Part shown: piece after piece, positions 1 to 7,107 of the stretch
Layout: every line of letters begins with the position of its first letter
Numbering within the stretch: the first letter of the stretch is position 1
Assembly: GCF_031393925.1 (NCBI RefSeq)
Contig: NZ_JANMWL010000227.1
Coordinates: 1-38,644 of the forward strand
DNA length: 38,644 bases
Direction: 5' to 3'
From: Methylibium sp031393925
GTDB taxonomy: Bacteria > Pseudomonadota > Gammaproteobacteria > Burkholderiales > Burkholderiaceae_C
Notes under the pieces: generated by a model
Database searches by the model: none
The model's input: the letters and a program-made list of their open reading frames with translations, nothing else
Told to the model about the DNA's origin: nothing
Translations under genes and position numbers: made by a program

Positions 1-440
1 ACGCCACGCGCCGCCGGTGTCAACTCGCCGGAGCGGGCGTCGAGCCGCTGCGCATGGGGCGCGTCGGCCGTGCGGCTCGCCAGCGTCAGCTCGGCGATGG
101 AGGCGATGGCCGCGAGCGCTTCACCGCGAAAGCCCATCGTCGCCACGCCTTCGAGTTCGGGCAGCGAAGCGATCTTGCTGGTGGCATGGCGGCGCAGTGC
201 CAGCGCCAGTTGGTCGGCCGGAATGCCCTGGCCATCGTCTTCGACCGAGATCATGCGGATGCCGCCGCCGACCAGCTTGACGGTGACCTCGGTGGCGCCC
301 GCGTCGAGCGCGTTGTCGAGCAGCTCGCGCACCACCGAGGCAGGGCGCTCCACCACCTCGCCGGCCGCGATCTGGCTGACGAGTTCGTCGGGCAGTTCGC
401 GGATCGGGCGGCGTGGCGCGGGCTGGGCCATGGCGTTCAT
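1..440 (-). CDS. mutL: DNA mismatch repair protein MutL, N-terminal part (cut by window edge)
   Basis: This is the start of MutL, the ATPase that links MutS mismatch recognition to MutH-type or endonuclease steps and helicase loading. About 146 codons are visible and the frame is open to position 1, so the C-terminal part lies outside the window. The GHKL ATPase motifs are clear: IAAGEVVERPASVV near the N-terminus, then ELLDNALDAGA (Asn and Asp for Mg-ATP), VEDDGQGI, and RHATSKI followed by GFRGEALAAI. The ATG at 440 is chosen; a second in-frame ATG lies at 431. A TACAAT box (447-452, minus strand) ends 6 nt before the ATG and there is no Shine-Dalgarno, so the mRNA may be leaderless. In related genomes mutL usually follows amiC directly; here a DedA gene on the other strand separates them. 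Confidence 0.95.
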   Translation of the reverse strand, partial: MNAMAQPAPRRPIRELPDELVSQIAAGEVVERPASVVRELLDNALDAGATEVTVKLVGGGIRMISVEDDGQGIPADQLALALRRHATSKIASLPELEGVATMGFRGEALAAIASIAELTLASRTADAPHAQRLDARSGELTPAARG

Positions 441-446
441 GGCTGC

Positions 447-452
447 ATTGTA
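447..452 (-). promoter_or_regulatory. Candidate -10 box of mutL (TACAAT)
   Basis: TACAAT reads on the minus strand and ends 6 nt before the mutL ATG, so transcription would start at or next to the A of the start codon. I see no convincing -35 box. This is inference from spacing and sequence only. Confidence 0.4.
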
Positions 453-522
453 GGAATCGAGGCGCCGGCGGCTTCAGACCTGCCGGCAATCAGCCGGAAT
501 CAACGGCAACATGGACTGCCTC

Positions 523-528
523 GATAAT
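523..528 (+). promoter_or_regulatory. Candidate -10 box of the DedA gene (GATAAT)
   Basis: GATAAT ends 8 nt before the ATG at 537. The 8 nt between contain no Shine-Dalgarno, which suggests a leaderless or very short-leader transcript. No clear -35 box is visible. Confidence 0.4.
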
Positions 529-536
529 CGCGCCGC

Positions 537-1202
537 ATGGAATTCCTCGCCTTCGTGATCGACTTCATCCTGCACGTGGATGTGCACCTGGCCGCCTTCG
601 TGCAGGCCTACGGCGCCTGGGTCTACGCGCTGCTGTTCCTGATCATCTTCGTCGAGACCGGCGTCGTCGTGATGCCCTTTCTGCCCGGCGATTCGCTGCT
701 CTTCGTGGTCGGTGCGCTGGCCGGCGCGGGGCTGATGAACCTGCCGCTGGTGATGGGGCTGCTGATCGCCGCGGCGATCCTGGGCAACCAGAGCAACTAC
801 GCCATTGGCCGGTTCTTCGGCCCGAAGGTATTCCAGTGGGAAGACTCGCGCTTCTTCAACAAGCGCGCCTTCGACCAGGCGCATGCGTTCTATGAAAAGT
901 ACGGCGGCATCACCATTGTGCTGGCGCGCTTCATGCCGTTCCTGCGCACCTTCGCGCCCTTCGTGGCCGGTGTGGCGCAGATGACGCACCGCCGCTTCAC
1001 GTTGTTCGACGTGATCGGCGGCGTGCTCTGGGTCGGCGGCATCACGCTGGCCGGCTACCTGTTCGGCAACATCCCCTGGGTCAAGGAACACCTGGACAAG
1101 ATCATCTGGGCAATGATCCTGATTCCGGGTGTGATCGCGCTCTACGGCGCATGGCGGACACGGCGCGCGGTGGCGGTGGTTCAAGGCGCTGCGAACCGCT
1201 GA
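537..1202 (+). CDS. DedA family inner-membrane protein (VTT/SNARE-associated domain)
   Basis: This is a 221-residue polytopic membrane protein of the DedA family. Members are proton-motive-force-dependent proteins involved in undecaprenyl-phosphate or phospholipid flipping and envelope homeostasis. The diagnostic features are the re-entrant segment with E40 and D52 (ETGVVVMPFLPGDSLLF) and the second signature RFMPFLRTFAPFVAGV with R131 and R137. These four charged positions correspond to residues shown to be needed in E. coli DedA proteins. Several hydrophobic segments follow, the last near residues 185-203. The gene is on the plus strand between mutL and amiC, which are on the minus strand, so it seems to have been inserted into a normally contiguous cluster. 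The substrate cannot be told from sequence. Confidence 0.9.
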   Translation: MEFLAFVIDFILHVDVHLAAFVQAYGAWVYALLFLIIFVETGVVVMPFLPGDSLLFVVGALAGAGLMNLPLVMGLLIAAAILGNQSNYAIGRFFGPKVFQWEDSRFFNKRAFDQAHAFYEKYGGITIVLARFMPFLRTFAPFVAGVAQMTHRRFTLFDVIGGVLWVGGITLAGYLFGNIPWVKEHLDKIIWAMILIPGVIALYGAWRTRRAVAVVQGAANR

Positions 1203-1243
1203 GCTTCAGAGAGGTTCGACGGCACTCGAGCCGTGGGCGAGCG

Positions 1244-1258
1244 CCGTGCTTCGCACGG
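1244..1258. terminator. Possible bidirectional hairpin between convergent genes
   Basis: CCGTGC-TTC-GCACGG forms a perfect 6-bp stem with a 3-nt loop between the end of the DedA gene and the end of amiC. There is no T tract on either side, so intrinsic termination is uncertain. Confidence 0.3.
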
Positions 1259-1277
1259 GACCGGCGTCAAGGTCCGT

Positions 1278-2618
1278 TCAAGTCCCGCGATTGCGCGCCA
1301 GCGGCGGGTTCTTCGCGAAGTAGCGGCCGATGCCGGCGACCAGCGCCTCGACCAGTTGCGCCTGGTAGCGCGGGTCGCGCAGCTTGGCCTCTTCGTCGGG
1401 GTTGGAGATGAAGGCCGTCTCGACCAGGATCGAGGGCACGTCGGGCGCCTTGAGCACCGCGAAACCGGCTTGCTCGACGCGCGGCTTGTGCAGCCGGCCC
1501 ACCTGGCCGATGCGCCCGAGCACCTCGGCGCCGAGCTTCAGGCTGTCCTTGATCTGGGCGCTGGTCGACATGTCGAGCAGCGCGCGCGTGACGGCGGCGT
1601 CCTTGCTCTTGATGTTGACGCCGCCCACCAGGTCGGCGGCGTTTTCCTTGTTGGCCATCCAGCGCGCCTCCACGCTGGTGGCGCCCGATTCGCTGAGCGC
1701 AAACACCGAGGCGCCGCTTGCATGCGGCTTGATGAAGGCGTCGGCGTGGATCGAGATGAACAGGTCGGCCTGCACGCGCCGCGCCTTGCGCACGCGCTCG
1801 TGCAGCGGCACGAAGAAATCGCCGTCGCGCGTCATCATGGCGCGCATGTTGGGCTGGGCATTGATGCGCTCGCGCAGTTGTAGCGCGACCTGCAGCACGA
1901 CGTCTTTCTCGCGCAGCCCGCTCGGGCCGATGGCGCCGGGGTCTTCGCCGCCGTGGCCGGGATCGAGCGCAACGATCACCAGCCGTTCGGTGATGCGCAA
2001 CGGGCCGCTCGGTGGCGGCAGCGTCGGGTCGGACGGGGGGGGTGGCAGGCGCCCGGGAATGCCGCCCTTGCCAATGCCGCCGATGAAGTCGCCCAGTGCG
2101 TCATTCACCGCCGAGGCGGCGCGATCGGCCGGCGTGACCGCGGCGCTGTGGTCGGCGGCAGCCTTTTCCTGCAGCAGGGCGAGAAGCGGGTCGGGCTCGG
2201 TGGCGGGGTGCAGGTCGAACACCAAGCGGTGGCGGTAGGCGGCAACCGGCGCCAGCGCAAAGACCTGCGGCGCGCTCGGCTGCTTCAAGTCGATCACCAG
2301 GCGCACCACGCGCGGCTGGTTCTGGCCGACGCGTATGCCGGCAATGAAGGGGTCGCCGGGTTTGACCTTGGCGATCAATTCGCGCAGCTCGGGGCTGAGT
2401 TCCAGGCCGTCGACGTCGATCACCACGCGCTGCGGGTTGTCGGCCAGGAAGTGCCGCGCGGCCAACGCCGTGTCGGACTCGATGGTCACGCGCGTGTAGT
2501 CCTCGGCCGGCCACACGCGCACCGCGACGATGCTCGCACCGAACGCCAGCTCGCGGGTACCGAGCAGCAGCACGAGCGCGCCCGCACCGCGCATCAACGA
2601 TCGCCGCTGCAGGCTCAA
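1278..2618 (-). CDS. amiC: N-acetylmuramoyl-L-alanine amidase AmiC with twin-arginine signal
   Basis: AmiC is a zinc amidase that cleaves the bond between N-acetylmuramic acid and the stem peptide, separating daughter cells at the septum. I choose TTG at 2618: it overlaps the tsaE stop (TTGA), has an AGGAG 8 nt upstream, and yields an N-terminus MSLQRRSLMRGAGALVLLLG, a twin-arginine (R5-R6) signal like that of E. coli AmiC. The first ATG, at 2594, has no ribosome site and would remove the RR pair. After the signal comes an AMIN domain (about residues 30-135), a proline-rich linker, and an Amidase_3 domain (about 210-435). The zinc ligands are in LDPGHGGEDPG, the Glu of LREKDV, and the His of ISIHADA; the catalytic Glu is in VETAFISNPDEE. 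The protein is 446 residues. Confidence 0.93.
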   Translation of the reverse strand: MSLQRRSLMRGAGALVLLLGTRELAFGASIVAVRVWPAEDYTRVTIESDTALAARHFLADNPQRVVIDVDGLELSPELRELIAKVKPGDPFIAGIRVGQNQPRVVRLVIDLKQPSAPQVFALAPVAAYRHRLVFDLHPATEPDPLLALLQEKAAADHSAAVTPADRAASAVNDALGDFIGGIGKGGIPGRLPPPPSDPTLPPPSGPLRITERLVIVALDPGHGGEDPGAIGPSGLREKDVVLQVALQLRERINAQPNMRAMMTRDGDFFVPLHERVRKARRVQADLFISIHADAFIKPHASGASVFALSESGATSVEARWMANKENAADLVGGVNIKSKDAAVTRALLDMSTSAQIKDSLKLGAEVLGRIGQVGRLHKPRVEQAGFAVLKAPDVPSILVETAFISNPDEEAKLRDPRYQAQLVEALVAGIGRYFAKNPPLARNRGT

Positions 2619-3085
2619 CGGAGCAGCTCCTGGCCGCGCGGCGTGTAGGCGTGGGTGGTCACGGCGCGGTGGTCGCCTTCGAGCGGCGTGAGTTCCAGGC
2701 GCAGGTCGGGCGCCGGCAAGGTCTCGCCCGCGTTGTCGGCCCATTCCACGAGCTTGAGCCCGGGGCCGGCGAAGATGTCGCGAAAGCCCGCGTCCTCCCA
2801 TTCGCGCTCGTCTGCGAAGCGGTAGAAGTCGAAGTGCCAGGCCGGGCCGGTGGCCAGCTCGTAGGGCTCGACCACGGCATAGCTCGGGCTCTTGACGGGG
2901 CCCGCCACGCCGAGCGCGCGCAGCAGATGGCGCGTGAACGTGGTCTTGCCGGCGCCGAGCGGCCCCTGCAGCTCGATGAAGGCGTCACGCAGGGCGGGAT
3001 TGGCGGCCAGGGTCTGGGCGCGGTCGGCGCATGCGGCCTCGTCGCGCCAGTGTTCTTGCAGCGTTTCTAGAATCGGTGGATGCAT
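2615..3085 (-). CDS. tsaE: tRNA threonylcarbamoyladenosine biosynthesis ATPase TsaE
   Basis: TsaE is the P-loop ATPase that works with TsaB and TsaD to place threonylcarbamoyl on A37 of ANN-decoding tRNAs. The 156-residue product has the Walker A motif GPLGAGKTTF (K47, T48), then VKSPSYAVVEPYE, the HFDFYRF motif and the LVEWADNAGE motif that are typical of the family. The ATG at 3085 is the only good start; it shares the palindrome ATGCAT with the candidate queG start on the other strand. The stop overlaps the amiC TTG start by 4 nt, so the two are probably translated together. No strong Shine-Dalgarno is visible. Confidence 0.93.
   Translation of the reverse strand: MHPPILETLQEHWRDEAACADRAQTLAANPALRDAFIELQGPLGAGKTTFTRHLLRALGVAGPVKSPSYAVVEPYELATGPAWHFDFYRFADEREWEDAGFRDIFAGPGLKLVEWADNAGETLPAPDLRLELTPLEGDHRAVTTHAYTPRGQELLR
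3068..3073 (+). promoter_or_regulatory. Candidate -10 box of queG (TAGAAT)
   Basis: TAGAAT lies inside the 5' end of tsaE and ends 6 nt before the queG ATG at 3080. No -35 box is evident. If used with that ATG it would give a leaderless mRNA. Confidence 0.3.
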
Positions 3086-4189
3086 CGAGCGCCGGTCGTC
3101 GTCGGGGAAGAGTCTGTGTTGGCGAGTCTGCGCCGCATGGCGCGCGAACTCGGATTTTCCCAGATCGGCGTGGCCGACATCGATCTGGCGAGCGCCGAGC
3201 CGGGCCTGCAGGCGTGGTTGCAACAGGGCTTTCACGGCAGCATGGGCTACATGGCGCGTCACGGCGTCAGGCGCGCGCGGCCGGCCGAACTGGTGCCCGG
3301 CACGGTGCGCGTGATCACCGCGCGCATGGATTACCTGCCGCGTGCGCTGACCGAGGGCTGGCAGGCGGTGGAGTTCGAGCGCCTCGCGCGGCCGCACACG
3401 GCGACGGTCTCGCTCTATGCGAGGGGGCGTGATTACCACAAGGTCTTGCGGGCGCGGCTGCAGACGCTCGCCGAGCGCCTGGCGCAACAGCTCGGCCCCT
3501 TCGGCCACCGCGTCTTCACCGATTCGGCGCCGGTGCTCGAAGTGGAGTTGGCGACCCGCAGCGGCATCGGCTGGCGCGGCAAGCACACGCTGGTGCTGTC
3601 GCGCGAGGCCGGCTCGATGTTCTTCCTGGGCGAGATCTACACCGACCTGGCGCTGCCGCTCACCGAACCGGTGGACGCGCACTGCGGCAGCTGCCGCGCC
3701 TGCATCGATGTGTGCCCCACGCAGGCCATCCTCGGTGAACGCCGGCTCGACGCGCGGCGCTGCATCTCCTACCTGACGATCGAACATGACGGGCCCATCC
3801 CCGTCGAGCTGCGGCCCTTGATGGGCAACCGCATTTACGGCTGCGACGATTGCCAGCTGGTGTGCCCCTGGAACAAGTACGCGCAGCGCGCGAGCCTGCC
3901 GGATTTCGACACACGCGAGGCCTTCGACGCGCCGACCTTGCTGGCACTTTGGGCCTGGAGTGAAGCCGATTTCTTGCAGTACACCGAGGGCAGCGCGATC
4001 CGCCGCATCGGCCACGAGCGCTGGCGACGCAATTTGGCGGTGGCGCTCGGCAACGCATGGCGCGAGACCGGCAATGCGGCATTTGCCCAGGCCCTGGTGG
4101 CGGCGCGCGACGGGTCGAGCGCGCTGGTGCGCGAGCACATCGACTGGGCCGTGGCGCAGGCGTCGCTCGCGCACTACCCGCCCGGGTAG
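3080..4189 (+). CDS. queG: Epoxyqueuosine reductase QueG
   Basis: QueG is a cobalamin- and iron-sulfur-dependent enzyme that reduces epoxyqueuosine to queuosine in the wobble position of GUN tRNAs. The 369-residue protein has an N-terminal DUF1730 region (about 20-190) and two ferredoxin-type clusters: CGSCRACIDVCPT with C202, C205, C208 and C212, and CDDCQLVCPWN with C255, C258 and C262. The C-terminal helical region is typical. The ATG at 3080 overlaps the tsaE start by 6 nt. A rival start is GTG at 3116, preceded by GGGGAAGAG; it would remove the overlap and still leave the conserved ELGFSQIG segment. The gene is divergent from tsaE, a common arrangement in this group. Confidence 0.95.
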   Translation: MHRAPVVVGEESVLASLRRMARELGFSQIGVADIDLASAEPGLQAWLQQGFHGSMGYMARHGVRRARPAELVPGTVRVITARMDYLPRALTEGWQAVEFERLARPHTATVSLYARGRDYHKVLRARLQTLAERLAQQLGPFGHRVFTDSAPVLEVELATRSGIGWRGKHTLVLSREAGSMFFLGEIYTDLALPLTEPVDAHCGSCRACIDVCPTQAILGERRLDARRCISYLTIEHDGPIPVELRPLMGNRIYGCDDCQLVCPWNKYAQRASLPDFDTREAFDAPTLLALWAWSEADFLQYTEGSAIRRIGHERWRRNLAVALGNAWRETGNAAFAQALVAARDGSSALVREHIDWAVAQASLAHYPPG

Positions 4190-4359
4190 TGCTTTTGCGA
4201 GGGCGGTGCGGTCTATTGCAGGGTCGCGCCTCTGGCGCTTTAAGTGCCGCGACGGGCCATCGAACCCAGCGTGGACATTTCGTTTGACGTGACGACCTTG
4301 GCGAGCGCAGAGTGCGCGCCTTGACGGGCGCACTGGGCGCGCTTCAGCCGGAGAACAGC

Positions 4360-5100
4360 GTGGGCATTCCAACAGCGGTGGTGGTGGGCGTCGGTGCCGA
4401 GCGGGGAGTCGGGGGCGCGGTTTGCCGGCGCTTCGCAGCCGAGGGCTACCACGTGCTCGTCGCGGGGCACACCGCCGCCAAGATCGAGCACATTGCGAGC
4501 GGCATTCGTGCCGCCGGGGGCAGCGCCCAGGCGGTTGCCACCGACACCACGTCCGAAGCGGATGTCGCGCGACTGTTCGACCTGGCGATGGACCCGGGCG
4601 CCGGCCGCGAGCCGGTCGACTTGGTGGTGTTCAATGCCGGCAACAACCAGATCATTGACTTTCGCGCGCTGACGGCCGCGCAGTTCGAGAGCTTCTGGCG
4701 TGTCGGCTGCTTCGGCGGCTTCCTGGTCGGTCGCGAGGCGGCGCGGCGCTTGGCCCCGCTCGGGCGCGGCACGGTGATCTTCACCGGCGCCTCGGGCAGC
4801 ATGCGCGGCAAGGCGGGCTTCGCTCATTTTGCGGCGGCCAAGGCCGGGCTGCGCATGGTGTCGCAGAGCATGGCGCGCGAGTTCGGCCCGCTGGGCATTC
4901 ATGTGGCCCATGTGGTGATCGACGGCGGCATCAATGGCGAGCGCTTGCGCAACGCGATGCCCAAGATGGTCGAGCAGCGCGGTGAGGACGGGCTGCTCGA
5001 CGTCGACGCCATCGCGGCTACCTATTGGTATCTTCACCGCCAGCCGCGCACCGCCTGGGCGCAGGAGATCGATCTGCGTCCGTACAAGGAAATCTTCTAG
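4360..5100 (+). CDS. Atypical short-chain dehydrogenase/reductase lacking the catalytic Tyr
   Basis: This is a 246-residue SDR-fold protein. The GTG at 4360 is chosen because GGAG lies 6 nt upstream and the Rossmann strand begins at once (IPTAVVVGVGAERGVGG); an upstream GTG at 4312 has no such support. The glycine motif is irregular, and NAGNN is present. The active site keeps S145 (TGASGS) and K161, but the usual Tyr of Y-x3-K is Phe157 (HFAAAK). This matches what I remember of an SDR subgroup (SDR_c10) that has Phe for Tyr. Classical dehydrogenase chemistry is therefore doubtful; it may bind a nucleotide, act as a hydratase-like enzyme, or be regulatory. It precedes a glutathione transferase by 113 nt, on the same strand. 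Confidence 0.85.
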   Translation: MGIPTAVVVGVGAERGVGGAVCRRFAAEGYHVLVAGHTAAKIEHIASGIRAAGGSAQAVATDTTSEADVARLFDLAMDPGAGREPVDLVVFNAGNNQIIDFRALTAAQFESFWRVGCFGGFLVGREAARRLAPLGRGTVIFTGASGSMRGKAGFAHFAAAKAGLRMVSQSMAREFGPLGIHVAHVVIDGGINGERLRNAMPKMVEQRGEDGLLDVDAIAATYWYLHRQPRTAWAQEIDLRPYKEIF

Positions 5101-5120
5101 AGCCGATGTGCATTTAAGTC

Positions 5121-5138
5121 GGGATTCGCGAGAGTCCC
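5121..5138 (+). promoter_or_regulatory. Leader hairpin 1 upstream of the GST gene
   Basis: A 7-bp stem (one G-T wobble) is closed by a GCGA loop of GNRA type: GGGATTC-GCGA-GAGTCCC. It lies between the SDR stop and the GST start. Its CGCGA (5127-5131) can also pair with TCGCG (5147-5151), which would break both this hairpin and the next one. Confidence 0.4.
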
Positions 5139-5147
5139 TGTCAGAGT

Positions 5148-5174
5148 CGCGTGTCCGGCAATGCCGGACACGCG
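5148..5174 (+). promoter_or_regulatory. Leader hairpin 2 upstream of the GST gene (perfect 12-bp palindrome)
   Basis: CGCGTGTCCGGC and GCCGGACACGCG form a perfect 12-bp stem with loop AAT. No T tract follows, so it is not a standard terminator. It may be an mRNA processing or stability element, an attenuator, or a protein-binding palindrome between the SDR and GST genes. Confidence 0.5.
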
Positions 5175-5213
5175 TGAGTAGCGCTTGATTGACCCCTTGA
5201 TGAGGAGAACGTT

Positions 5214-5864
5214 TTGAAATTACTGAGTTCGTTCGGTCCCAACCCACGCATGGTGCTGATGTTCATGGCAGAAAAGAACATCACCATGGCGATTGAAAAC
5301 CACGACATCCTCGGCGGCGAGAACCGCAGGGAGCCCTATCTCAAGAAGAATCCGACCGGTCAGGTTCCGTGCCTCGAGCTCGACAACGGGCAGGTCATCT
5401 CGGAGACGGTGGCGATCTGCGAATACCTCGAGGAGCTGCATCCCACGCCGGCGCTGATCGGAGCGACACCGGTCGAGCGAGCCGAGGCACGCATGGCGCT
5501 GCGCCGCGTCGAGCTCAACGTCTGCGAATACTTCTACAACTCGTTTCGCTTCGGTGCGGGCTTGCCGCTGTTCAAGGACCGTGTGCGCTGCCTGCCCGAA
5601 GCGTCTGTGGGCCTGAATGCCAAGGGCATGGACGGCCTTGCGCTGGTCGACACGCTGCTGCAGGGCAAGCGCTTCCTGTGCGGCGAGCGCCTCACCATCG
5701 GCGACATCGTTCTGTACTGCTGCCTGGACTTCTACGTGTCGACCGGGGCGAAGATCGATCCGGCGTTGAAGAACGTGCAGGCCTGGATGGCGCGCGTCAA
5801 CGACCGGCCGAGCGCGAATTCGTCGCTGTCGGCGAACTGGCGCGAAATCGGCATGCGGGGATGA
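5214..5864 (+). CDS. Glutathione S-transferase family protein
   Basis: This 216-residue protein has the two-domain GST layout: an N-terminal thioredoxin fold (about 1-80) with the glutathione-binding NPTGQVPCLELDNGQVISETVAICEYL segment (cis-Pro after Val, and SET in place of the usual SES), and a helical C-terminal domain with the N-capping box GERLTIGDIVLY. The start is TTG at 5214, with AGGAG 6 nt upstream. GSTs join glutathione to electrophiles or act as isomerases; the substrate is not predictable here. The SDR upstream may be functionally linked, but that is inferred only from proximity. A strong intrinsic terminator follows. Confidence 0.92.
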   Translation: MKLLSSFGPNPRMVLMFMAEKNITMAIENHDILGGENRREPYLKKNPTGQVPCLELDNGQVISETVAICEYLEELHPTPALIGATPVERAEARMALRRVELNVCEYFYNSFRFGAGLPLFKDRVRCLPEASVGLNAKGMDGLALVDTLLQGKRFLCGERLTIGDIVLYCCLDFYVSTGAKIDPALKNVQAWMARVNDRPSANSSLSANWREIGMRG

Positions 5865-5922
5865 ACCGGGTGCCAGGGGCTCATGGGTCGCAAGGCCCGT
5901 GGTTCCTGGCCGATCGGATCGG

Positions 5923-5968
5923 CGCGCGGCGCGGCGGGTCATGACTCGCCGCGCCGCGCGGCTTTTCT
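5923..5968 (+). terminator. Strong rho-independent terminator after the GST gene
   Basis: A 17-bp GC-rich stem (5923-5939 with 5944-5960, one G-T wobble) with loop CATG is followed by GCTTTTCT. It ends plus-strand transcription from the SDR/GST pair before the convergent AEC gene. It is the clearest intrinsic terminator in the window. Confidence 0.88.
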
Positions 5969-6022
5969 GAGCCAGCCCGCGCACGGTGCTTCGCCGTACC
6001 GCGCAGGGTGGCGCGGCCTTCG

Positions 6023-6925
6023 CTACGGCGTTGCCTGCCGCAGGGCAATCCAGGCCGGCAGCGTCAGCATGCCGAGCAGGGTCGACACCGTCACCAGCCC
6101 GGCCACGAACGGCCCGTTGCCGCCCATGCGCACGGCCAGCACGTAGCAACTCGACGCGGTCGGCATTGCGGCAAACACGAGCAGCATGCTCAGTTGCAGC
6201 GCCGGCAGACCCAGCCACAGCCCGAGCGCCAGCGCGAACGCCGGCAGCAGCGCATGGCGGATCAGCAGCAAGGCCGCCGCGAGCCGGGGCGCTGCGGTCA
6301 GCGCGCCGAGTTGCAGCCCGGCGCCCACGGCCATCAGGCCCAGCGGCAGCGCTGCCTGGCCGATGCGCTGCAGCGTGGTTTCCACCGCTTCGGGGAAGCG
6401 CAGCCCGGCGAGGTTGGCCAGCAGGCCGGCCAGGGTGCCGATGATCAGCGGATTGCGCAGCAACTCGCGGCCGAAGTGGTGCCCGCCGTGGCGCGCCAGC
6501 GGCAGCACCGCCGCCACATTGCACAGCGGCACGCACACGGCCACCAGCACCGCCATGTGCGCCACGCCCGCCGCGCCGCCCAGGCGTTCGGCCAGGGCGA
6601 GCGCGACGTAGGAGTTGAAGCGAAACGCGACCTGTGCGCCCGAGGCATGCAGGCGCGCGTCGACACCAGGCCAGCGTGCCAGCGCATAGGCCAGTGCCAC
6701 CCCGAGCGCCACGGTCGCCAGGCCCGCAAGAGCGAGCCAGGCGGCTTCGCCCGGGCCCAGCGGGTTGCGCACGATCGAGGTGAACAGCAGCACCGGAAAC
6801 AGCAGGTAATACACGAGGCGCTCGGCGGCCTGCCAGACGGTGCGGTCGAGTGCGGTCGTGCGGCAGATGACGAAGCCGCTGGCGATCAGCAAGAAATCGG
6901 GCAGCAGCAGCAACAGGTCGCGCAT
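6023..6925 (-). CDS. AEC family transporter (auxin efflux carrier-like permease)
   Basis: This 300-residue integral membrane protein has about ten hydrophobic segments in two similar halves, as in the AEC (BASS-superfamily-like) transporters that export organic acids such as malate or malonate. Typical signs are the N-terminal LLLLPDFLLIASGFVICR, the LVYYLLFPVLLFTSIVRNPL segment, the half-helix-breaking NPLIIGTLAGLLANL at the domain centre, and the FAAMPTASSCYVLAVRMGG segment near the C-terminus. The ATG at 6925 fits the family length. It stands alone on the minus strand, convergent with the GST gene. The substrate is unknown. Confidence 0.88.
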   Translation of the reverse strand: MRDLLLLLPDFLLIASGFVICRTTALDRTVWQAAERLVYYLLFPVLLFTSIVRNPLGPGEAAWLALAGLATVALGVALAYALARWPGVDARLHASGAQVAFRFNSYVALALAERLGGAAGVAHMAVLVAVCVPLCNVAAVLPLARHGGHHFGRELLRNPLIIGTLAGLLANLAGLRFPEAVETTLQRIGQAALPLGLMAVGAGLQLGALTAAPRLAAALLLIRHALLPAFALALGLWLGLPALQLSMLLVFAAMPTASSCYVLAVRMGGNGPFVAGLVTVSTLLGMLTLPAWIALRQATP

Positions 6926-6956
6926 GCGGCGAGCCTACCCGCCGAAGGCGTGTGGG

Positions 6957-7052
6957 GTGGCCAACACGCCCGAACAGTTCGCCGCGCAGACGCGTGCCGA
7001 GTACGAGGTTTACAAGAAGGGGGTCGAGGAGCAAAAGCTCGAGCTTGAATAG
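6957..7052 (+). pseudogene. C-terminal remnant of a tricarboxylate-binding (Bug/TctC) protein
   Basis: About 32 codons ending at TAG 7052 read VANTPEQFAAQTRAEYEVY and then KKGVEEQKLELE. This matches, from memory, the C-terminus of the Bug family of periplasmic solute-binding proteins, which are very abundant in Burkholderiales (pattern TPEQFAA...RAE...KKVV). Nothing upstream in the frame resembles the rest of the family, because the divergent AEC gene starts at 6925. I read it as the tail of a deleted gene. The lack of a Shine-Dalgarno argues against a real small gene, but that was not tested by search. Confidence 0.45.
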
Positions 7053-7107
7053 CGGCCCAGGGCGCCGCGCAACAGCGAGGGCGTCGCTTCGCGGCACACT
7101 CTGCCCG

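Noticed and set aside
5979..6004. Terminator for the AEC gene
   Set aside because: The hairpin GCGC/ACGG with CCGT/GCGC has a bulge and no T tract on the minus strand, so support is too weak to list.
6008..7048. Plus-strand ORF of 346 codons opposite the AEC permease
   Set aside because: The product is Arg/Gln/His-rich with no domain, while the minus strand gives a coherent membrane protein.
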